From Rhodoferax sp. (GTDB lineage Bacteria > Pseudomonadota > Gammaproteobacteria > Burkholderiales > Burkholderiaceae_C), in NCBI RefSeq assembly GCF_023701345.1, contig NZ_JAMPXE010000011.1:1-43332 (forward strand): a stretch of 43,332 bases of DNA, written 5' to 3'. The stretch's first letter is position 1. Each line of letters opens with the position of its first letter. The notes beneath the pieces were generated by a model. It was given only the letters and a program-made list of their open reading frames with translations, was not told the DNA's origin and did not search any database. Position numbers and translations under genes: made by a program. Below, piece after piece: positions 1 to 8,789 of the stretch.

Positions 1-1650
1 AAATTCATCGAAGGCTGGTCAAGCTTTCGGGTCAGCACGCTTGGGCTGTTGCAGATTGGCCGCAATGCGGGAACGCAGGTGATCCAGTTGTTTGGGCGCG
101 GGGTGCGACTGGCCGGTGTGGGCGGGCAGCTCAAGCGCGCTGACCATATGCCACATCTGGGGCCACATCCAGCGGGCATTGCCCTGGCTGAAACGCTGTA
201 TGTGTTTGGCGTCAAGGCCGAATACATTCAGACCTGGCTCGACACCCTGAGCCGCGAGGGCATGCCGGCCCAAAGTGCCGTGTTGCCAGTCAGCCTGCGC
301 GCTGACCTGGATGCCCTGGCGCTGCAGGTGCCCTTGCATGACGAGGCCCGGCTGGCGGAATTTGGCCAGCGCTGTGTTGCCTTTGTGGCGACGGAACATA
401 GCGGTGTGCAGATCGATTTGTCCAGCCATTTGGTCATGCAGGACGGGGTGGGTGAAAAGCAGCCTTTGGACATGGCCGTGGCCGTGCAACAGCATGCGGC
501 CAGCGACTTGTTGTGGCACTGTGTCAGCGCCGAGACGCTGTTTCAGCATGCCCAGCGCTGCAAGCGCCAGCAAGACATGCAACAGCTTTGGGTGACCCCC
601 AGCAGCGGCTGGCATTGGCTGCAAGCCGTGCGGGTCAGTGTGCCCACGGTGTTGTTGCCGCTGACGACCGAGGTGCAACAGCGTTTGCGCCATGAGGTAC
701 TTGCCCAATGGGAGGCGGCGCTGGGCCGCTGCATGCGCCGCGCCCGACTGAAGTTCTTGACAGGGCAACCCAAGTCAGAGTTGATGTCCGGGGTTCATGC
801 CAATTTTCCAATGCAAACGCTGCCCGATGGCACGACCCGAATGGGCTACCGCATTGAGGCCATGTTGGCCGAACCCATCATGAAGGCGGCATTGGATGCG
901 CTGCAAAAAAGCCTGAAGAGTGCCAAACTCAAGCCCCATGGCTGGGAGCGCATCGTGGCTTTGTTGCGCGAAGAAGTGGGCGAAATCGACCTGCACGACA
1001 CCCTCGATCATGTGCTCAGGGCGCTGGCCGAAGGCACCGACGTTGACGAGCTGTCATTGCCGCTGCCGCGGCTGCACATTCCCCAGCATTTATACACCCC
1101 GCTACTACTTGCCGCACCGGCTGCCGTGGTGGAAGCGGGGGCGCAATTGAGCTTGCTGGATGATCAACCGATCACCTTGCGCATATCGCCACCGCCGCTT
1201 GAAAACAGTGAGGCCCGTCTGGTATGGGATGTACGCCGTATCTGGGAACGTCTGCACACGCAAGCGCAGTGGACGGGCGTGGAGGTGGTGTTGCTGCGCA
1301 ACCTGGCCGGCGTCGGGGTCGGCTTGTTTGCTGCCGAGGGTTTTTACCCGGACTTTTTGCTGTGGCTCAAACGCGGCAACAAACAGGCGCTGGCTTTTGT
1401 GGAGCCCAAGGGTTTGCGCCACCAATGGCCTACCGACAAATTTGATTTGCTGGAAAAAGTGGTGCCCGCCTGGAAATTTTCGGTGCCAGTCTGTGGCTTT
1501 GTGCTGAGCAGCAACAGCGAGCAAGAGCTGCAAACGCACCAGGTGGGGTTCACCTGGGCGACTGCGCCGTCGGTGTTGTTGCACCAGGATAGCGACGGGC
1601 TGTACGTTGAACGGTTGCTGGCCAGGCTGCTGGCCAGGTTGCCCGCCTGA
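1..1650 (+). CDS. Helicase-nuclease, type III restriction Res-subunit-like (3' part only)
   Basis: The reading frame is open from base 1, so the 5' part lies outside the window; about 549 residues are visible. The first 40 residues match the end of an SF2 helicase core: RVSTLGLLQIGRNAG is followed by QLFGRGVRL, which fits motif VI (QxxGRxxR). Near the C terminus (about residues 450-470) YPDFLLWL and then AFVEPKG give the spaced PD...ExK pattern of a PD-(D/E)XK nuclease, the endonuclease arrangement of type III restriction Res subunits. The region between is not recognisable by motif. A role in ATP-dependent DNA cleavage or defence is inferred. No Mod methyltransferase is in the window, and the gene could belong to another helicase-nuclease defence system encoded upstream. 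It is followed by convergent alr. Confidence 0.75.
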   Translation, partial: KFIEGWSSFRVSTLGLLQIGRNAGTQVIQLFGRGVRLAGVGGQLKRADHMPHLGPHPAGIALAETLYVFGVKAEYIQTWLDTLSREGMPAQSAVLPVSLRADLDALALQVPLHDEARLAEFGQRCVAFVATEHSGVQIDLSSHLVMQDGVGEKQPLDMAVAVQQHAASDLLWHCVSAETLFQHAQRCKRQQDMQQLWVTPSSGWHWLQAVRVSVPTVLLPLTTEVQQRLRHEVLAQWEAALGRCMRRARLKFLTGQPKSELMSGVHANFPMQTLPDGTTRMGYRIEAMLAEPIMKAALDALQKSLKSAKLKPHGWERIVALLREEVGEIDLHDTLDHVLRALAEGTDVDELSLPLPRLHIPQHLYTPLLLAAPAAVVEAGAQLSLLDDQPITLRISPPPLENSEARLVWDVRRIWERLHTQAQWTGVEVVLLRNLAGVGVGLFAAEGFYPDFLLWLKRGNKQALAFVEPKGLRHQWPTDKFDLLEKVVPAWKFSVPVCGFVLSSNSEQELQTHQVGFTWATAPSVLLHQDSDGLYVERLLARLLARLPA

Positions 1651-1676
1651 CCCCGCTCAATCCGGATGAGTAGGTC

Positions 1677-2771
1677 TCAATCCATCACCTGCACCGGCAC
1701 CCGCTGCGCCAGCGCGCACATCAACTCGTAGCCCAGCGTGCCGGCCGCCTGCGCAACTTCGTCAATACCCAGCGCCACACCGTTGGCAGCGCGCCCCCAC
1801 AGCGTTACCTCGCTGCCCATGCCGGCCTCGGGCACTGGCGTCAGATCCACCGCGATCATGTCCATGCTGACGCGCCCGATCAGCCGGCTGCGCACCCCCG
1901 CCACCAGCACCGGCGTGCCGGTCGGACACACACGCGGGTAACCGTCGGCATAACCACAGGCCACCACGCCAAGGCGCATCGGTGCTTCTGCCACAAACCT
2001 TGAGCCGTACCCGACGCTGGCGCCCTGGGGGATGTCCTGCACCGCGATGATTTTTGCCGCCAGGGTCATGGCCGGTTGCAGGCCCCATTCGGCGGCCAGG
2101 TGCTCGGGGTGATCAGGCGAGCTGCCATACAGGCTGATGCCGGGACGAATCCAGTCCGAAGCCGTCACAGCCTCGGTATGACGCAGGCTGGCGGCGCTGT
2201 TGCTCAACGAGCGCTCGCCAGGCAGGTCGCGCGTGACCTCATTGAAGCAGGCCATTTGCGCGGCAATGCCCTGGCCGCCATCGGCATCGCTGAAGTGCGT
2301 CATGAGCGATATCTCGTCGACCTGCGGCAAGGCGTTCAGCCGCGCCCAGGCACTGCGGTAACACGCCGGGGTAAAACCCAGCCGGTTCATGCCCGAGTTC
2401 ATTTTCAAGAACACCCGATGCCCGACATGGGTCTTGCAGGCCGCCAGCATGTCAATTTGTTCGTCGCAATGCACCGTGTGCCATAAATCAAGGCGCGAGC
2501 ACAGCTCGAGGTCGCGCGCCTCGAACACGCCTTCCAGCAACAAAATGGGGCCGCGCCAGCCCAGGTCGCGCACCCGTTGGGCTTCCGCCAGGTCGAGCAA
2601 GGCAAAGCCATCGGCGCTGCGCAGACCCTCAAACACGCGCTCAATGCCGTGGCCATAGGCATTGGCCTTGACCACCGCCCAGACTTTGGCGTCAGGGGCG
2701 GCCCGGCGGTTGCGGGCCAGGTTGTGCTGCAGCGCAGCGGTGTGGATGGTGGCGAGGATCGGGCGGGGCAT
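1677..2771 (-). CDS. alr: Alanine racemase
   Basis: This cytoplasmic PLP enzyme interconverts L- and D-alanine, supplying D-alanine for peptidoglycan. The 364-residue length is normal for the family. The N-terminal barrel has the PLP-lysine motif [11 protein letters not shown] (about residues 31-41, with the lysine as Schiff-base residue). The conserved [10 protein letters not shown] stretch follows, and the C-terminal domain has GYADGYPR and [12 protein letters not shown], typical of the catalytic tyrosine region and dimer interface. The ATG at 2771 is the only sensible start because the conserved N terminus begins at once. It is divergent from lplT, with 124 bp between them. Whether this is the biosynthetic or catabolic isozyme cannot be told; no D-amino-acid dehydrogenase gene is directly linked. 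Confidence 0.95.
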   Translation of the reverse strand: MPRPILATIHTAALQHNLARNRRAAPDAKVWAVVKANAYGHGIERVFEGLRSADGFALLDLAEAQRVRDLGWRGPILLLEGVFEARDLELCSRLDLWHTVHCDEQIDMLAACKTHVGHRVFLKMNSGMNRLGFTPACYRSAWARLNALPQVDEISLMTHFSDADGGQGIAAQMACFNEVTRDLPGERSLSNSAASLRHTEAVTASDWIRPGISLYGSSPDHPEHLAAEWGLQPAMTLAAKIIAVQDIPQGASVGYGSRFVAEAPMRLGVVACGYADGYPRVCPTGTPVLVAGVRSRLIGRVSMDMIAVDLTPVPEAGMGSEVTLWGRAANGVALGIDEVAQAAGTLGYELMCALAQRVPVQVMD

Positions 2772-2803
2772 AAAAGCTCTGGGGAAATTGCGTTAGGGTG
2801 ATT

Positions 2804-2881
2804 TTGACATTGCGCCGGCGTGCTATAACCCGGTACCGTTTGGAGACACGTCACCCCTTAAAGCGCCGTCCCTGGGCGCTT
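2804..2881 (+). promoter_or_regulatory. alr-lplT divergent region: promoter-like boxes and 5'-UTR hairpin
   Basis: TTGACA (2804-2809) and TATAAC (2824-2829) resemble sigma-70 boxes, but the 14-bp spacer is short, so the assignment is weak. Further on, AAGCGCC (2861-2867) pairs with GGCGCTT (2875-2881) around a 7-nt loop. The hairpin ends 14 nt before the lplT ATG and is followed by an A-rich run. No Shine-Dalgarno sequence is visible before that ATG, so the hairpin could influence translation or act as an attenuator. This is inference from pairing only. Confidence 0.3.
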
Positions 2882-2895
2882 ACAAAAAATCATCG

Positions 2896-4179
2896 ATGAA
2901 ACGCGGCTTTTTTACCATCATGTCAGCGCAGTTTTTCAGCTCGCTGGCCGACAACGCCTTGTTTGTAGCCGCCGTGCAATTGCTGCGCACCAGCCACGCC
3001 CCGCAGTGGCAACAGGCCGCGCTGGTACCGATGTTTGCGCTGTTTTACGTGGTGTTGGCGCCTTTTGTGGGGGCGTTTGCCGACTCCATGCCCAAGGGCC
3101 GGGTCATGCTGATCAGCAACTTCATCAAGGTCGGGGGTTGTCTTTTCATGTTGTTTGGCACCCATCCGTTGCTGGCCTATGCCATCGTCGGCCTCGGGGC
3201 TGCGGCTTATTCACCGGCCAAGTACGGCATCCTGACCGAACTCCTGCCGGCCTCGCAACTGGTCAAGGCCAACGGCTGGATCGAGGGTCTGACGATTGGC
3301 TCGATCATTTTGGGCGTGCTGCTGGGCGGCCAGCTGGTGGGGCGCCATGTGTCGCGCCACTTGTTGGCCATTGACATCCCCGGCATTGACACCGGCATCA
3401 ACAACCCGGCCGAGGCCGCCATTGCGGTGCTGATTTTTGTCTACCTGCTGGCCGCCTGGTTCAACACCCACATTCCACTCACCGGCGTGTTGATGCGCCC
3501 CATGCCCAAGCGGCTGCTGACCCTGCTGCCCGATTTCTGGACCTGCAACGCCCGTTTGTGGCGCGACAAGCTGGGGCAAATCTCGCTGGCGGCCACCACC
3601 CTGATCTGGGGCGTGGCGGGCAATCTGCGCTTTATTGTGCTGGCCTGGGCCGCCGCCGCTCTGGATTACTCGGTGACGCAGGCGTCGGCCTTGCAGGGGG
3701 TGGTGGCGATTGGCATGGCGGTCGGTGCGGTCGTGGCTTCCATGCGCATGCGCCTCGAAGACGGCCCGCGCGTGATCACCCTGGGCATTGTCATGGGCCT
3801 GCTGATCATCGGACTGATCTTCATCACCAATGTCTGGGTGGCGGCACCGTTTTTGATCCTGCTCGGTGCTTTGGGTGGCTTTTTGGTGGTGCCCATGAAT
3901 GCCCTGCTGCAGCACCGCGGCCACAACCTGATGGGCGCCGGGCGCTCCATCGCCGTGCAAAACTTCAATGAACAAGCCTGCATCCTGGTGTTGGGCGCGC
4001 TCTACAGCCTGTCCACCGGGCTCGGTTTGCCGACCTTTGCGGCAATCACCGGCTTTGGCCTGGTGATTGCCGGCTTCATGTGGCTGATCCGGCGCTGGCA
4101 TGCGCGCAACCTGGCGCACCACCATGAGGAAGTTGACCGCTTGCTGGCCATTGCCCGCGATGACAAGGCTCACGGCTGA
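2896..4179 (+). CDS. lplT: Lysophospholipid transporter LplT (MFS)
   Basis: This 427-residue inner-membrane protein of the major facilitator superfamily flips lysophospholipids such as lyso-PE from the outer to the inner leaflet for re-acylation. It has about 12 hydrophobic segments. Stretches close to E. coli LplT are visible: SLADNALFVAAVQLL near the N terminus, APFVGAFADSMPKGRVM, GAAAYSPAKYGILTELLP, and GGFLVVPMNALLQHRG followed by GAGRSIAVQNFNEQ. In E. coli lplT is followed by the acyltransferase gene aas; here the next gene is a glutathione peroxidase, so the acyltransferase must be encoded elsewhere. The start is ATG 2896, with a possible alternative ATG at 2920; neither has a strong ribosome binding site. 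Confidence 0.9.
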   Translation: MKRGFFTIMSAQFFSSLADNALFVAAVQLLRTSHAPQWQQAALVPMFALFYVVLAPFVGAFADSMPKGRVMLISNFIKVGGCLFMLFGTHPLLAYAIVGLGAAAYSPAKYGILTELLPASQLVKANGWIEGLTIGSIILGVLLGGQLVGRHVSRHLLAIDIPGIDTGINNPAEAAIAVLIFVYLLAAWFNTHIPLTGVLMRPMPKRLLTLLPDFWTCNARLWRDKLGQISLAATTLIWGVAGNLRFIVLAWAAAALDYSVTQASALQGVVAIGMAVGAVVASMRMRLEDGPRVITLGIVMGLLIIGLIFITNVWVAAPFLILLGALGGFLVVPMNALLQHRGHNLMGAGRSIAVQNFNEQACILVLGALYSLSTGLGLPTFAAITGFGLVIAGFMWLIRRWHARNLAHHHEEVDRLLAIARDDKAHG

Positions 4180-4191
4180 TTGAGGGAAATC

Positions 4192-4677
4192 ATGACAACT
4201 GTTTATGACTTTGAAGCGCTGTCGATCGACGGCAAGCCGGTGGCATTGAAAAAGTTCAAAGGCAAGGCGCTGTTGATCGTCAACACCGCCAGTGCCTGCG
4301 GCTTTACGCCCCAGTTTGCCGGCCTGGAAAAGTTGCATGAGACTTATGGCCCGCACGGTCTGGTGGTGCTGGGTTTCCCATGCAACCAGTTTGGTGCGCA
4401 GGACGCTGGCAGCAATGGCGAAATTGCCGAATTTTGCCAGCTCAACTATGGTGTCACCTTCCCGATGATGGCCAAGATCGAGGTCAATGGTGCGCAGGTC
4501 CACCCGCTTTACCAATGGCTGGCGGCTGAGGCGCCCGGCCTGCTGGGCAGCAAATCGATCAAGTGGAACTTCACCAAGTTTCTGGTCGGCAAGGACGGTC
4601 GGGTGCGCAAGCGCTACGCGCCCACGGACACGCCAGAGAGTCTGACCAAAGACATTGAAGCTGCATTGGCAGCCTGA
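4192..4677 (+). CDS. Glutathione peroxidase (GPx/BtuE family)
   Basis: The 161-residue thiol peroxidase reduces hydroperoxides using glutathione or thioredoxin. The active-site motif NTASACGFTPQ carries a peroxidatic cysteine rather than selenocysteine. It is followed by GLVVLGFPCNQFG with the conserved glutamine, and WNFTKFLVG with the tryptophan and asparagine of the catalytic tetrad. The ATG at 4192 is chosen because GAGGGA lies just upstream (4181-4186) at proper spacing; an in-frame TTG at 4180 overlaps that site. The gap to lplT is 12 bp on the same strand, so the two are probably co-transcribed, which hints at membrane lipid repair and lipid peroxide removal being expressed together (inference). 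It ends 12 bp from convergent aroG. Confidence 0.93.
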   Translation: MTTVYDFEALSIDGKPVALKKFKGKALLIVNTASACGFTPQFAGLEKLHETYGPHGLVVLGFPCNQFGAQDAGSNGEIAEFCQLNYGVTFPMMAKIEVNGAQVHPLYQWLAAEAPGLLGSKSIKWNFTKFLVGKDGRVRKRYAPTDTPESLTKDIEAALAA

Positions 4678-4689
4678 ATAAATGAGGTC

Positions 4690-5748
4690 TTAGCGCACCA
4701 CCGTGCGCAACCGCTGCGCCGCTTCGCGCAGCCCGGCGGCGGTCGCATCCCAGCCCAGGCAGGCATCGGTGATCGAGACGCCGTAGCGCAGGTCCTTGGG
4801 GTCGGCCAGCTTCTGGTTGCCCTCGAACAGATTCGATTCCAGCATCACGCCTTTGATGGACCGGCAGCCGTCCACGACCTGCCCCACCACATCTTTCAGC
4901 ACCAAGCTTTGCAGCGCGTGGTTTTTGCGCGAATTGCCATGGCTGCAATCGACCACAATATTCACCGGCAATTTGGCGCGTGCCAGCTCGGCCTCGGCTT
5001 GCGCGATGGCCACCGAGTCGTAGTTGGGGACGCTGCCGCCGCGCAGGATCAGATGGCCATGGGCATTGCCGCGGGTCTGCGTCAGGGCCACCTGGCCTTC
5101 GCCATTGATCCCCAAGAAGGTGTGTGGCTGGGCGCTTGACAGCATGGCGTTGAGCGCCACGTCGAGGTTACCGTCGGTGCCGTTCTTGAAGCCCACCGGA
5201 CTCGACAGGCCGCTGGCCATTTCGCGGTGGGTCTGACTCTCAGTGGTACGGGCACCAATCGCGCTCCAGGCAATCAGGTCGCCCAGGTACTGCGGCGTGA
5301 TCGGGTCCAGCGCCTCGGTGCCACAGGGCAAGCCCATGTCGTTGAGGTCCACCAGCAACTGGCGCGCCAGATGCAAGCCCTCTTCGATGTGGAACGAGTC
5401 GTCCATGCGCGGGTCATTGATCAGCCCCTTCCAGCCGACCGTGGTGCGCGGTTTCTCAAAATAGACCCGCATCACGATCAGCAGTTGATCCTTCAGTTCA
5501 TCGGCCAGCGCCTTGAGCCGTTGCGCGTAGTCCCGGGCCGCCACCAGGTCGTGAATCGAGCACGGCCCCACCACCACCAGCAAGCGCGGGTCACGCCCCT
5601 GCAAGATGTTGGCCACGGCGGTGCGGGCCGCGCTGACGGTCTGGGTGGCGAGGTCGCCAGCGGGCACGGCGTCGTGTAATGCGCTGGGCGGCAGCAAGGT
5701 TTGCTGCGACAGCACGTTCAGATTTTCAAAGGCGTTTGGAAAGGTCAT
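4690..5748 (-). CDS. aroG: 3-deoxy-7-phosphoheptulonate synthase (DAHP synthase, class I)
   Basis: It catalyses the first committed step of the shikimate pathway, condensing phosphoenolpyruvate and erythrose-4-phosphate in the cytoplasm. The 352 residues match the AroF/AroG/AroH class. Signatures include VVVGPCSIHD, VMRVYFEKPRTTVGWKG, NDPRMDDSF, GLPCGTEALDPITPQY, IGARTTESQTHREMASG, VGFKNGTDGN and VDCSHGNS, covering metal and substrate residues. I use ATG 5748 (MTFPNAF); a TTG five codons upstream is a less likely start. The N-terminal extension that carries the feedback site is present, but which aromatic amino acid inhibits it cannot be decided by eye, so the symbol is a family-level call. 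Confidence 0.93.
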   Translation of the reverse strand: MTFPNAFENLNVLSQQTLLPPSALHDAVPAGDLATQTVSAARTAVANILQGRDPRLLVVVGPCSIHDLVAARDYAQRLKALADELKDQLLIVMRVYFEKPRTTVGWKGLINDPRMDDSFHIEEGLHLARQLLVDLNDMGLPCGTEALDPITPQYLGDLIAWSAIGARTTESQTHREMASGLSSPVGFKNGTDGNLDVALNAMLSSAQPHTFLGINGEGQVALTQTRGNAHGHLILRGGSVPNYDSVAIAQAEAELARAKLPVNIVVDCSHGNSRKNHALQSLVLKDVVGQVVDGCRSIKGVMLESNLFEGNQKLADPKDLRYGVSITDACLGWDATAAGLREAAQRLRTVVR

Positions 5749-5845
5749 GGTTTTATCAATCAAGGCAGGCTATCCGGCCCATTTTATGGGCGTGACTCGC
5801 TCCTCTTTTCAGAAATCAAAGCGCGCGCCTTGCGCCAGCAAACAT

Positions 5846-6940
5846 CTAGCCAATCGACTCGACCTGGCGCGACTGCTCGTAGGCGCTGCCAAAGCGGTTG
5901 GCCAGCAGATCCGGCAACACCACCTGCTCCTGGCGGATGAAGCCCGACATCGGCAACCTGCCTTCGCGGAACAGATCCACCGCCGCGCAGATACCGGCGG
6001 CGGTGGTGATCTGGATCGCGCTCATGGGGTGTTCTTCGGAGCGGTCGGCAAAAATCTTGCGCGCAAACACTTCCTGCACAAACTGGCCGTCGCGCTCGCC
6101 ACTGACTGTCACAAACACCAGCACCACGTCCTGCATGGTGAGCGGGATCGAGCGCCTGAAGATGGCCTTGAGCGTGGCCTGATCGTGCTGCATCCCCAAT
6201 TCCTGCAGCAGCATTTTCATCAGATCGCGGTGACCGGGGTAACGCACGGTTTTGTAATCCAGCGTTTGCACCCGGCCCCTGAGGGTGTCGCACAGCGTGC
6301 CCAGGCCGCCCGAGGTATTGAAGGCCTCGTACTCGGTGCCGTCCAGCGAGAAATGCTCCATGCCCTCGAGCGGCAGCGCCTCGATCAGCTCGCCGTTGTG
6401 GATGGCTTCGCAGGGATGGCAGTACTCGTTGATGAGGCCGTCGACACTCCAGGTCAGGTTGTATTTGAGCGCGTTGGTCGGGAACGCGGGCAGCGCGCCG
6501 ACACGCATCTTGACCTCGCGCAGGCTGCTGAATTTTTGGCTCAGGTGGTGCGCCACGATGCCGATAAAACCCGGCGCCAGACCGCACTGCGGCATGAAAG
6601 CCGTTTTGGCCCCGGACGCCAGTTGCATGATGCCGCGCGTCGCGGCCACGTCCTCGGTCAGGTCAAAGTAGTGACAGCCCGCCGCCTTGGCCTGGGTGGC
6701 CACGGTGAGCGCCAGGTGGTAAGGCAAGGCGTTGATGACCGCATCGAAACCTTGCAAACACTGCAACAACTCAGCCGCATTGGCGGTGTCCACCAGTTCG
6801 GTCTCCAGCTTGAGGTGGCTCAGGCTTTTCAGCGCCACCACGCTGCAGTCCACCACCTTGAGTTGGTAGTCGCCACTGCCTGAGAGCAGCCTGGCAATCA
6901 CCTGGCCAATGTGGCCGGCACCCATTAAAACAACACGCAT
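5846..6940 (-). CDS. Saccharopine dehydrogenase-like oxidoreductase (possible lysine 6-dehydrogenase)
   Basis: The 364-residue NAD(P)-dependent enzyme has an N-terminal Rossmann fold with GAGHIG at residues 8-13 and an acidic residue after the second strand (KVVDCS). A saccharopine-dehydrogenase-type C-terminal domain follows, with MPQCGLAPGFIGIVAHH, the segment that follows the Rossmann part in this family, and KTVRYPGHRDLMKML. Relatives include lysine 6-dehydrogenase, which oxidises L-lysine to a cyclic imine, and saccharopine reductases. Divergence from an Lrp/AsnC gene across a 139-bp region with inverted repeats suggests amino-acid-responsive control and a role in lysine (or related diamino acid) breakdown. 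Substrate assignment is inference. ATG at 6940. Confidence 0.75.
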   Translation of the reverse strand: MRVVLMGAGHIGQVIARLLSGSGDYQLKVVDCSVVALKSLSHLKLETELVDTANAAELLQCLQGFDAVINALPYHLALTVATQAKAAGCHYFDLTEDVAATRGIMQLASGAKTAFMPQCGLAPGFIGIVAHHLSQKFSSLREVKMRVGALPAFPTNALKYNLTWSVDGLINEYCHPCEAIHNGELIEALPLEGMEHFSLDGTEYEAFNTSGGLGTLCDTLRGRVQTLDYKTVRYPGHRDLMKMLLQELGMQHDQATLKAIFRRSIPLTMQDVVLVFVTVSGERDGQFVQEVFARKIFADRSEEHPMSAIQITTAAGICAAVDLFREGRLPMSGFIRQEQVVLPDLLANRFGSAYEQSRQVESIG

Positions 6941-6981
6941 CCTGTGCTCCTTGAAGCCATTGTGAATGCGTTCAGTTTAAA

Positions 6982-7044
6982 GACAAGTATTGTCAGATGG
7001 ATGGGTAAATTCGACGACAAATGGTCAGAAAATGTCAATCTGAC
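6982..7044. promoter_or_regulatory. Two inverted repeats in the saccharopine DH / Lrp divergent promoter
   Basis: GACAA-GTA-TTGTC (6982-6994) is a perfect inverted repeat, and GTCAGA (7024-7029) pairs with TCTGAC (7039-7044) across 9 nt. Both lie between divergent start codons at 6940 and 7080. Lrp/AsnC proteins bind multiple weakly conserved palindromes of about this size, so these are likely operator sites for the adjacent regulator (inference). Confidence 0.45.
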
Positions 7045-7079
7045 GTTTAAATACTCATATTGACCAAATTAAACCCGCC

Positions 7080-7544
7080 ATGCCCGCTCCGCTTACCCCG
7101 ACTCCACCCGCCCTGCGCGATGCGCTGGACCGCGAACTGATCGCCCTGCTGCAAGCCAACGCGCGCGAATCCGCCGCCAATCTGGCGCGCAAACTCGGCA
7201 CCGCGCGCACCACCGTGCTGGCCCGCTTGAACCGGCTGGAACGTGAGGGCGTCATTGCCGGCTACACCGTGCGGCTGGCGCAGGACGTGCTGAACCAGGG
7301 GCTGCAGGCGTTTGTCGGCCTGACGGTGCAAGCCAAAGCCGGGCGCGAGGTCGAGACCCGTCTGGCGCGCATGCCCGAGGTGCGCCAGTTGTGCGCGGTC
7401 AGTGGCGAGTTTGATTACGTGTTGTTGCTGCGCGCCGAATCTGCCGTGCGGCTCAACACCTTGCTCGACGACATGCGCAACCTGGATGGCGTGGTGAAAA
7501 CCACCACCTCGGTGGCATTGGCCTGGAAGATTGAGCGCACCTGA
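7080..7544 (+). CDS. Lrp/AsnC family transcriptional regulator (first copy)
   Basis: The 154-residue protein has an N-terminal winged helix-turn-helix (about residues 14-65: LDRELIALLQANARESAANLARKLG, then ARTTVLARLNRLEREGVIAGY) and a C-terminal RAM/AsnC ligand-binding domain (about 75-150, with VRQLCAVSGEFDYVLLL). Members act as dimers or higher oligomers that sense an amino acid. It is transcribed divergently from the saccharopine-dehydrogenase-like gene and probably controls it and itself through the palindromes between them. It also lies 96 bp upstream of the FAD oxidase gene on the same strand and could affect that gene. The amino-acid effector cannot be read from the sequence. Confidence 0.9.
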   Translation: MPAPLTPTPPALRDALDRELIALLQANARESAANLARKLGTARTTVLARLNRLEREGVIAGYTVRLAQDVLNQGLQAFVGLTVQAKAGREVETRLARMPEVRQLCAVSGEFDYVLLLRAESAVRLNTLLDDMRNLDGVVKTTTSVALAWKIERT

Positions 7545-7614
7545 GCCATAAGGCGCCAACCCGGCCCATGATTTGTTGCCCGCACCGCCAAAAAGGGGAA
7601 AACCAGCCGCCATA

Positions 7615-7631
7615 ATGAGACAAGTTCTCAT
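7615..7631. promoter_or_regulatory. Perfect inverted repeat just upstream of the OoxB-like gene
   Basis: ATGAGA-CAAGT-TCTCAT (7615-7631) ends 9 nt before the ATG at 7641. It contains the octamer AGACAAGT, also present at 6981-6988 inside the Lrp palindrome and at 14996-15003 upstream of the ornithine cyclodeaminase. Its position overlapping the likely ribosome-binding region suggests a repressor operator. Confidence 0.4.
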
Positions 7632-7640
7632 AGCCAAAAC

Positions 7641-8789
7641 ATGCCTGTCAGTCGACCTTTTCCCCATGTTGTTGTGATCGGCGCCGGTATTGTGGGCGCG
7701 GCCACCGCCTTTTATCTCAGCCGCGCCGGTGCCCAGGTGACCGTGCTGGACGCGCAAACGCCGTCAGCGGGCGCCACCGGTGCTTCGGACGGCGCGGTGT
7801 CGGTGGCCAGCAAACGCCCCGGCGTGATGATGCAACTGGCGCGCCAGGCGCGCGACCTCTATGCCCAGCTGGTGCGCGAAGAAGTTTTGACCGACTTGTT
7901 CCATACCCGCCCCACTTACCTGTTTGCCCGCTCCGAGCTGGAAGTGGCGGTGATTGCCGCCCAGCAGCGCGACCTCGACAACCAGGGCGAGGCCACACTG
8001 TGGCTCGACCGCGCCATGCTGATGCGGCGCGTGCCGGGTTTGGGCACCAGCGTATTGGCCGGGCTCAAGGTGCCCAAAGACGGCCATGCCATTGGCTACC
8101 AAGTGACGCACCGCTTGTTGTCCTGCGCCAACGTGGTGCCCATGCGCCACACCCCGGTGCTTGATCTGGTGCTGTCCAACGACCGCGTGATCGGCGTCGA
8201 GACCCCGACCGGGCAGATTCTGGCTGACGTGGTGGTGCTGGCAGCCGGCATCGATTCAATGGCTTTCCTGGGCCTGGACAAGGTGATGATCCCGCGCAAG
8301 GGGCAGTTGATCGTGACCGACCGCGCCGCGTTTGGCTATGCGGTGCTGCCCGGCCCGCTGATGTCGGCGAGTTACCTGGCGTCCAAACACACGCCTACCG
8401 TCCAGCAAAGTTCGGTGAGCCTGGTGATTGACCCGCTGCGCACCGGCCAGTTCTTGCTGGGCAGCAGCCGCGAGACCGGCATACTGGATCGACAGACCGA
8501 CATCCGCACGGTGGCCACCATTTTGCGTGAGGCCATTGACGTCTATCCGCCGCTGGCGCGCCAACGCGTGATCCGCACCTTTGCCGGCATTCGCGCCACC
8601 ACCGAAGACGGCCTGCCCATTGTCGGCCGGCATCCGGAACTCGACGGCCTGATCGTCGCTACCGCCATGCAGGGCGACGGCATTTGCCTGGGGCCCCTGG
8701 TGGGTGCCGCCGTGGCGCGCTGGGCGCTGGGACAGGACAGCGCGCAAGACTTTGCCGCCTTGTCACCCGCGCGTTTTCTGAAAGTCTGA
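7641..8789 (+). CDS. FAD-dependent amine oxidase, OoxB/HcnC-like catalytic subunit
   Basis: The 382-residue protein is of the DAO (D-amino-acid oxidase/glycine oxidase) fold. The N terminus has the dinucleotide site VVVIGAGIVGAATAFYLS (GxGxxG, about residues 11-16) with ASDGAVSVASKRPG after it. The C terminus ends with GIRATTEDGLPIVGRH and ATAMQGDGICLGPLVG, typical of subunits that oxidise secondary amines in OoxAB, HcnABC and related hetero-oligomeric dehydrogenases. Its partners, an OoxA-like FAD/[2Fe-2S] subunit (11257-12564) and a small [2Fe-2S] protein (12551-12841), lie beyond the transporter genes on the opposite strand. Predicted role: oxidative cleavage of an N-alkylated amino acid. 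The stop codon is also the first triplet of a 51-bp tandem repeat. Confidence 0.75.
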   Translation: MPVSRPFPHVVVIGAGIVGAATAFYLSRAGAQVTVLDAQTPSAGATGASDGAVSVASKRPGVMMQLARQARDLYAQLVREEVLTDLFHTRPTYLFARSELEVAVIAAQQRDLDNQGEATLWLDRAMLMRRVPGLGTSVLAGLKVPKDGHAIGYQVTHRLLSCANVVPMRHTPVLDLVLSNDRVIGVETPTGQILADVVVLAAGIDSMAFLGLDKVMIPRKGQLIVTDRAAFGYAVLPGPLMSASYLASKHTPTVQQSSVSLVIDPLRTGQFLLGSSRETGILDRQTDIRTVATILREAIDVYPPLARQRVIRTFAGIRATTEDGLPIVGRHPELDGLIVATAMQGDGICLGPLVGAAVARWALGQDSAQDFAALSPARFLKV

